Assembly (NCBI RefSeq): GCF_002752655.1
Contig: NZ_CP023738.1
Span: 186,001 to 250,000 of the forward strand
Length of the DNA: 64,000 bases
Direction of reading: 5' to 3'
Source: Methylosinus trichosporium OB3b
Lineage (GTDB): Bacteria > Pseudomonadota > Alphaproteobacteria > Rhizobiales > Beijerinckiaceae
Positions 60,064 to 64,000 of this stretch are shown here, in pieces; position 1 is the first letter of the stretch, and each line of letters opens with the position of its first letter. The notes beneath the pieces are model-generated. The model saw only the letters and a program-made list of their open reading frames with translations, was not told where the DNA came from and did not search any database. The position numbers were made by a program, and so were the translations under genes.

Positions 60064-61866
60064 ATGCACGGTCGCATCTCGCCGCGGACACCCACCGGGC
60101 TGCAGAGCCTCGCGGAGCTCGAACGCCGGCGTCTCGTCGTCCTCGCCGTGAACGGCCTCATCTATCTCGTCATGCTGGGCTGGCTCGCGGCGAGCCTCGG
60201 CGCGGGCGGCTGGAGCATCCTGCGCGTCGCTATTCTCCTCGCTTTCGCGATCGCCGCGCCATGGAGCGTGCTCGGCTTCTGCAACGCCGCCATCGGCTTT
60301 TGGCTTCTGCATTTTCACCGCGACGGCCTCGCCGCTGTCGCGCCCTTCGCGCGTTCCGCCGAAACGGACGCGCCGCTACGCAGCCGGACGGCGATGCTGC
60401 TCACCCTGCGGAACGAGGACCCGGCGCGCGCCCTCGCGAGGATGCGCGCGATGATGGCGAGCGTGGCGACGACGGGCTTCGCCGATCGCTTCGACTGGTT
60501 CGTCCTCAGCGACACCAGTGATCCCCGGATCGCCGCGCGCGAGGAGACCTTGCTCGCGCGCTGGAAGATGGCGGCTCCCCATGACGCGGCGCGGCTGCAT
60601 TATCGCCGCCGCGCGGAAAACAGGGGCTATAAAGCCGGCAACATCCGCGATTTCTGCGAAGCCTCCGGCGCAGGGTTCGAGTTCATGATCCCGCTCGACG
60701 CCGACAGCCTGATGGACGGCGAGACGATTCTGCGGCTGGCGCGCATCGGCGAAGCGCATCCGATGATCGGCATTCTGCAGAGCCTCGTCGTCGGGACGCC
60801 CTCCGATTCGGCCTTCGCGCGCATCTTTCAGTTCGGTATGCGCCATGGGATGCGCACCTACACCATGGGCGCGACATGGTGGGCGGGCGATTGCGGACCG
60901 TTCTGGGGACATAATGCGCTCGTCCGCGTCGCGCCTTTCGCAGAGCGCTGCGCGCTGCCCATGCTGAAGGGCGGCCGGCATATCCTCTCGCATGATCAGA
61001 TCGAGGCGGCGCTGATGCGACGCGCCGGTTTCGAGGTGCGCGCGCTGCCGCAGGAGAGCGGAAGCTTCGAGGAGAACCCTCCGGATTTGCTGGCCTTCGT
61101 GCTGCGCGATCTTCGCTGGTGCCAGGGCAACATGCAATATATCGAATTGCTGCGCCTGCCGGGCCTTCTGCCCGTGAGCCGATTTCAGCTCGTATGGGCG
61201 ATCAGCATGTTCATCGGCGCTCCCGCCTGGACTGCGATCATCTCGCTCGGCGCCGCGGCTCCGGCTCTCGAGGACGTCTCATCTCTCGCCGCAGGTTCAC
61301 TACGCGAAATCTATCTGACCTTTCTCGGTTTCTTTCTCGCGCCCAAACTCCTCGGCCTGCTGGATGTCCTGCTGACGCCCGGTGGCCTCGCGCGTTATGG
61401 CGGCGCGGCGCGGTTCTCGATCGGGGCCGCGATCGAGATCGCGAGCTCCTTCATCATCGGAGCCGTCGCCACGCTGAGCGAGACGATGTTTCTCGCCGGC
61501 CTCGCACTCGGCCGCACGGTCGGTTGGCCGGCGCAGAGGCGCGATGCGCGTGGGCTCGCGCTGCACGAGGCGGCCAAGGCCCTCTATCTGCATTTCCTCT
61601 TCGGCGTGGCGACGCTCGCGCTCGGCTTCGTTTTCGCGCCGCGGCTCGCCCTGTGGTCCCTTCCCGTGACCATCGGCTATGTCATCGCCGCGCCCTTCGC
61701 GGTCTCGACAGCCCGGCCCGGGCTCGGAGACTGGTTTCGCCGCCACCTTCTCTGCGCGACGCCCGAGGAACTGGCCTCGGCTGAAATCCTGCGCAGGATC
61801 GAGTCGAGAATGCCGTCCCCAGAGCGCGCGCGTCCCTGCAAAGGCGAGGGAGCGCAGGCCGGATGA
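60064..61866 (+). CDS. opgH: Glucans biosynthesis glucosyltransferase OpgH/MdoH
   Basis: This 600-residue inner-membrane GT2 enzyme starts at ATG 60064. Two N-terminal helices (LVVLAVNGLIYLVMLGWLAA and ILLAFAIAAPWSVLGF) precede the catalytic domain: AMLLTLRNEDPARALARM, HYRRRAENRGYKAGNIRDF, the metal site IPLDADSLMDG, and GPFWGHNALVRVAPF. The acceptor motif RDLRWCQGNMQYIEL (QxxRW-like) follows. Four or more C-terminal helices complete it. OpgH makes the backbone of osmoregulated periplasmic glucans. OpgG is not in the window. It is divergent from the pteridine-type operon, with 86 bp between starts. Confidence 0.93.
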   Translation: MHGRISPRTPTGLQSLAELERRRLVVLAVNGLIYLVMLGWLAASLGAGGWSILRVAILLAFAIAAPWSVLGFCNAAIGFWLLHFHRDGLAAVAPFARSAETDAPLRSRTAMLLTLRNEDPARALARMRAMMASVATTGFADRFDWFVLSDTSDPRIAAREETLLARWKMAAPHDAARLHYRRRAENRGYKAGNIRDFCEASGAGFEFMIPLDADSLMDGETILRLARIGEAHPMIGILQSLVVGTPSDSAFARIFQFGMRHGMRTYTMGATWWAGDCGPFWGHNALVRVAPFAERCALPMLKGGRHILSHDQIEAALMRRAGFEVRALPQESGSFEENPPDLLAFVLRDLRWCQGNMQYIELLRLPGLLPVSRFQLVWAISMFIGAPAWTAIISLGAAAPALEDVSSLAAGSLREIYLTFLGFFLAPKLLGLLDVLLTPGGLARYGGAARFSIGAAIEIASSFIIGAVATLSETMFLAGLALGRTVGWPAQRRDARGLALHEAAKALYLHFLFGVATLALGFVFAPRLALWSLPVTIGYVIAAPFAVSTARPGLGDWFRRHLLCATPEELASAEILRRIESRMPSPERARPCKGEGAQAG

Positions 61867-62001
61867 CGACGTCGCCTCGACGCGGCTCGCCCGTTCACGC
61901 CAGCGCATCCGCTCGGCCAACAGCGAGATCCAGAACGTCTTGTTCGAAGCGAGCTGGAGAATCAGTTTCGTGCTCGCAAGCGCGCGATCGGATCCAGCTG
62001 A

Positions 62002-62400
62002 CGTCTCGATGAGACCTATGTGAAAGGCGAAGGCTGCTGGAAATATCTGTATCTGGCCGTCGACAACGCAGGCGCGACGGTGGACTTCCTGCTGACGGCG
62101 AAGCGGAACTGCAAAGCCGCGATGCGCTTTTTGCGCAAGGCGATCGGCCAGCATGGCGAACCGGAGAAGATCACGATCGACAAAGGCGGCTCCAACACGT
62201 CAGCGATCGAACGCTACAATGCGGAGCATGAAGCGGACATCGAAATCCGACGCATCGAATATCTCAATGATATCGTCGAGCAGGACCATCGAGCGGTGAA
62301 GCGAGTGACGCGGCGTCGAGAAATTCGTCGACGCCGGCTATGAACATCGAGCGACAGAATGGTCGGGGACGTCCAGGCGGCGCGATCCGTCACGACCCTT
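62002..62400 (+). mobile_element. IS6-family transposase remnant
   Basis: An open frame from about 62002 to 62343 encodes the central IS6/IS26-type DDE domain: DETYVKGEGCWKYLYLAVD, VDFLLTAKRNCKAAMRFLRK, ITIDKGGSNTSAIERYN and LNDIVEQDHRAVKRVTR. The N-terminal helix-turn-helix, the C-terminal end and the terminal repeats are not recognisable. The region from 61867 to 62000 shows no gene and may belong to the same debris. Confidence 0.85.
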
Positions 62401-62416
62401 CGCGTCATGGCGCGCG

Positions 62417-64000
62417 TCAGGACTTCGTCGGGTGCGTCGCCATTTCGCACAGCGCGCAGGGCGACTCCGCGACGGGAGGCGGAGAGACCGGGCGACTCCA
62501 GCCGCCGCCGAGCGCCGTCATCAGCGACAACGCCGCCTGCAGGCGTCCCGTGCGCAATGCGATCGCCTGACGCTGCGCGGCGAAGGCGTCGGACTGCGCC
62601 GTCACCACCTCCACATAGGTCACGACGCCCTCCTCATAGAGCTTCAGCGAGATATCGAGCGTCTTATTGCCGGCGACGACGGCGGCGGCAATATCCTTTT
62701 CCTGACGGTCGAAATAGCGAATGAGCGCGAGCGCGTCCTCGACCTCGCCATAGGCGCGCAGGACGACGCTTCGGTAATGCGCCACGGCCTCGAGATAGGC
62801 GGACTCGGCGTCGTGCAGATCGGCCGAATGCGCGCCGCCGTCGAAGATCGGCAGCGTTACGGCGGGCCCGAGCGACCAGAGGCTGTTGCGTGCGTTGAAG
62901 AGGCTGAGCCCCGTGTCTTGCGTTCCGCCGGAAAGATTGATCGTGAAGCGTGGGAAAAACGCGGCGCGCGCGACGCCGATCGAAAGATTGGCGCCATAGA
63001 CCCGCCGTTCGACGGCGGCGATGTCGGGGCGGCGCTCGAGCAGCTGCGACGGAGCGTCGAGCGGAATTGTCGGGGCAGCGACGCGCGTCTGCGACGACGG
63101 CAGAGAAAAGCTCTCCGGCATGTGGCCGGCGAGAATAGCGACCGCATGTTCGAGCAGCGCGCGGCGCGCCTCTATTTCAGAGAGCTGCGCTTTCGCGAAT
63201 CCGATCTGGGTCTGCGCGCGCGTCACGTCGGCAGGCGAGGTGATGCCGCCGCCGACGCGTTTCTGCACGAGAGCGAGCGAGCGGCCATAGGCCGAGACGA
63301 TGCGCTTCTGCAGCGCGATCTCATTGTCGGCGCCTTGCAGGTTGATGTAGTCGCGCGCGAGCTCGGCGTGTAGGCTCAAGGCGATCGCGGCGAGATCGGC
63401 TTCGGACGCCTGCGCCTGTGCGACGCCTGCGGCAGCGAGATTGCGGATGCGCCCCCAAAGATCGATCTCGTAGCTCGACTGCATCGACAGCTGATTGTCG
63501 CCGTAATAAGTCGGCGCATTCGTGGGCAAGCCGTGGGACAGCGCCGATCGCGCGAAATCGGAGCTGCTCGGATAGGAATTGGCCAATCGAAGCGGGCGGT
63601 GCAAAGATTCCTTGTTCTCAGTCAGCTGGCCGCTCGCCGTCAGCGTCGGCGTGAGGCCGACGGCGGCTTTCGCGGCCAAGGCGCGCGCCCGGTCCATGAC
63701 GGCCATGGCCTGGCCGAGGTCTGGATTGAATTGGTCGAGATCTCGCTCCAGCGCGTCGAGGCGCTTGTCTCGGAAGGCGCCCCACCATGATCCCCGCGGA
63801 TGTAGATCCGACGGATCGGCGGAAGACCATTGCAAGCCGCTGTCACCCGAGTGGGCGCGCCTTTTTTCGGCTGAGGATCCGCCTCCATTCGCTTCCTTGA
63901 AGTTCGCCGGAGTCTCCACCGTCGGCGCGATATAGGCCGGCGCGAGGTCGCAGCCGCTCAAAGACACACATGCCGTCATCAAGAGGAAACGACGCAACAA
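62417..64000 (-). CDS. NodT/OprM-type outer-membrane efflux lipoprotein, 5' end at window edge
   Basis: At least 527 residues are visible. The lipobox-like signal ending ACVSLSGC with the first Cys of the mature lipoprotein is near the right edge, so the true start may be outside the window. Outer-membrane-factor repeats are present: PANFKEANGG, SWWGAFRDKRLDALERDLDQ, SYEIDLWGRIRNLAAAGVAQ, LLERRPDIAAVERRVYGANL and RAYGEVEDALALIRYFD. A cysteine-containing tail ends the protein. It forms the trimeric exit duct for RND or similar pumps; the adaptor-pump operon at 38.5-46 kb lacks its own. Confidence 0.92.
   Translation of the reverse strand: MLRRFLLMTACVSLSGCDLAPAYIAPTVETPANFKEANGGGSSAEKRRAHSGDSGLQWSSADPSDLHPRGSWWGAFRDKRLDALERDLDQFNPDLGQAMAVMDRARALAAKAAVGLTPTLTASGQLTENKESLHRPLRLANSYPSSSDFARSALSHGLPTNAPTYYGDNQLSMQSSYEIDLWGRIRNLAAAGVAQAQASEADLAAIALSLHAELARDYINLQGADNEIALQKRIVSAYGRSLALVQKRVGGGITSPADVTRAQTQIGFAKAQLSEIEARRALLEHAVAILAGHMPESFSLPSSQTRVAAPTIPLDAPSQLLERRPDIAAVERRVYGANLSIGVARAAFFPRFTINLSGGTQDTGLSLFNARNSLWSLGPAVTLPIFDGGAHSADLHDAESAYLEAVAHYRSVVLRAYGEVEDALALIRYFDRQEKDIAAAVVAGNKTLDISLKLYEEGVVTYVEVVTAQSDAFAAQRQAIALRTGRLQAALSLMTALGGGWSRPVSPPPVAESPCALCEMATHPTKS

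Overview
This window is GC-rich DNA from an alphaproteobacterium, most likely a Hyphomicrobiales member of the Methylocystaceae/Beijerinckiaceae type. That placement rests on Omp25-like porins, an OpgH/MdoH glucosyltransferase, a family 2A encapsulin with its cysteine desulfurase, molybdenum hydroxylases, many TonB receptors and the codon bias. Genus and species cannot be fixed from the sequence alone. No rRNA, tRNA or CRISPR array was seen.

Region 1 (1-8.8 kb) is a metal-uptake locus. It begins with the tail of ModC and a frameshifted Mop/TOBE gene. A leftward set follows: radical SAM protein, FecB-type binding protein, TonB receptor and an orphan NifD-like protein. A divergent FecCD permease and ATPase complete a TonB/ABC chelate importer. 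The NifD-like protein aligns along its whole length with nitrogenase component 1, but it lacks key metal ligands and has no NifK or NifH partner here. This is the best candidate for an undescribed system. IS3 and cupin-regulator debris follows (8.8-9.5 kb).

Region 2 (9.7-19.5 kb) holds a family 2A encapsulin shell gene, its cysteine desulfurase cargo with a long disordered N-terminus, an Rrf2 regulator, a TonB receptor, a porin-like protein and tonB-exbB-exbD. A truncated second Rrf2 gene closes it.

Region 3 (19.7-29.3 kb) has an S41 peptidase, XdhC and a MocA-like transferase. These converge on an IorAB-type molybdenum hydroxylase, followed by an octaheme cytochrome with TPRs and an arylsulfatase. 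Region 4 (29.4-35.3 kb) has a DUF938 methyltransferase, a MetX-like hydrolase, a YdhR-like protein, an MBL-fold hydrolase, an acylphosphatase and an arylsulfotransferase. Two exact 10-bp words are shared between the promoters of three of these units.

Region 5 (35.6-46.1 kb) contains ribA, a PepSY membrane protein and an mdtABC-type RND pump. Region 6 (46.3-55.6 kb) has a PhnD-like protein coupled to a fatty-acid desaturase, SoxD/SoxC-like sulfite dehydrogenase subunits, a frameshifted SsuA-like binding protein, a DUF3604 protein and SsuC/SsuB-like transporter genes. Region 7 (55.7-64 kb) has a RibD-like reductase and an operon of dehydrogenase, PTPS homologue, glycosyltransferase and methyltransferase, probably for a modified pteridine. 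It ends with opgH, an IS6 remnant and a NodT-type outer-membrane factor cut by the window edge.

Two themes recur. One is molybdenum and related metals (ModC, Mop, XdhC/MocA/IorAB, SoxC, NifD-like). The other is sulfur (encapsulin with cysteine desulfurase, sulfatase, arylsulfotransferase, SoxCD, Ssu transport). Joint regulation across these groups is an inference.
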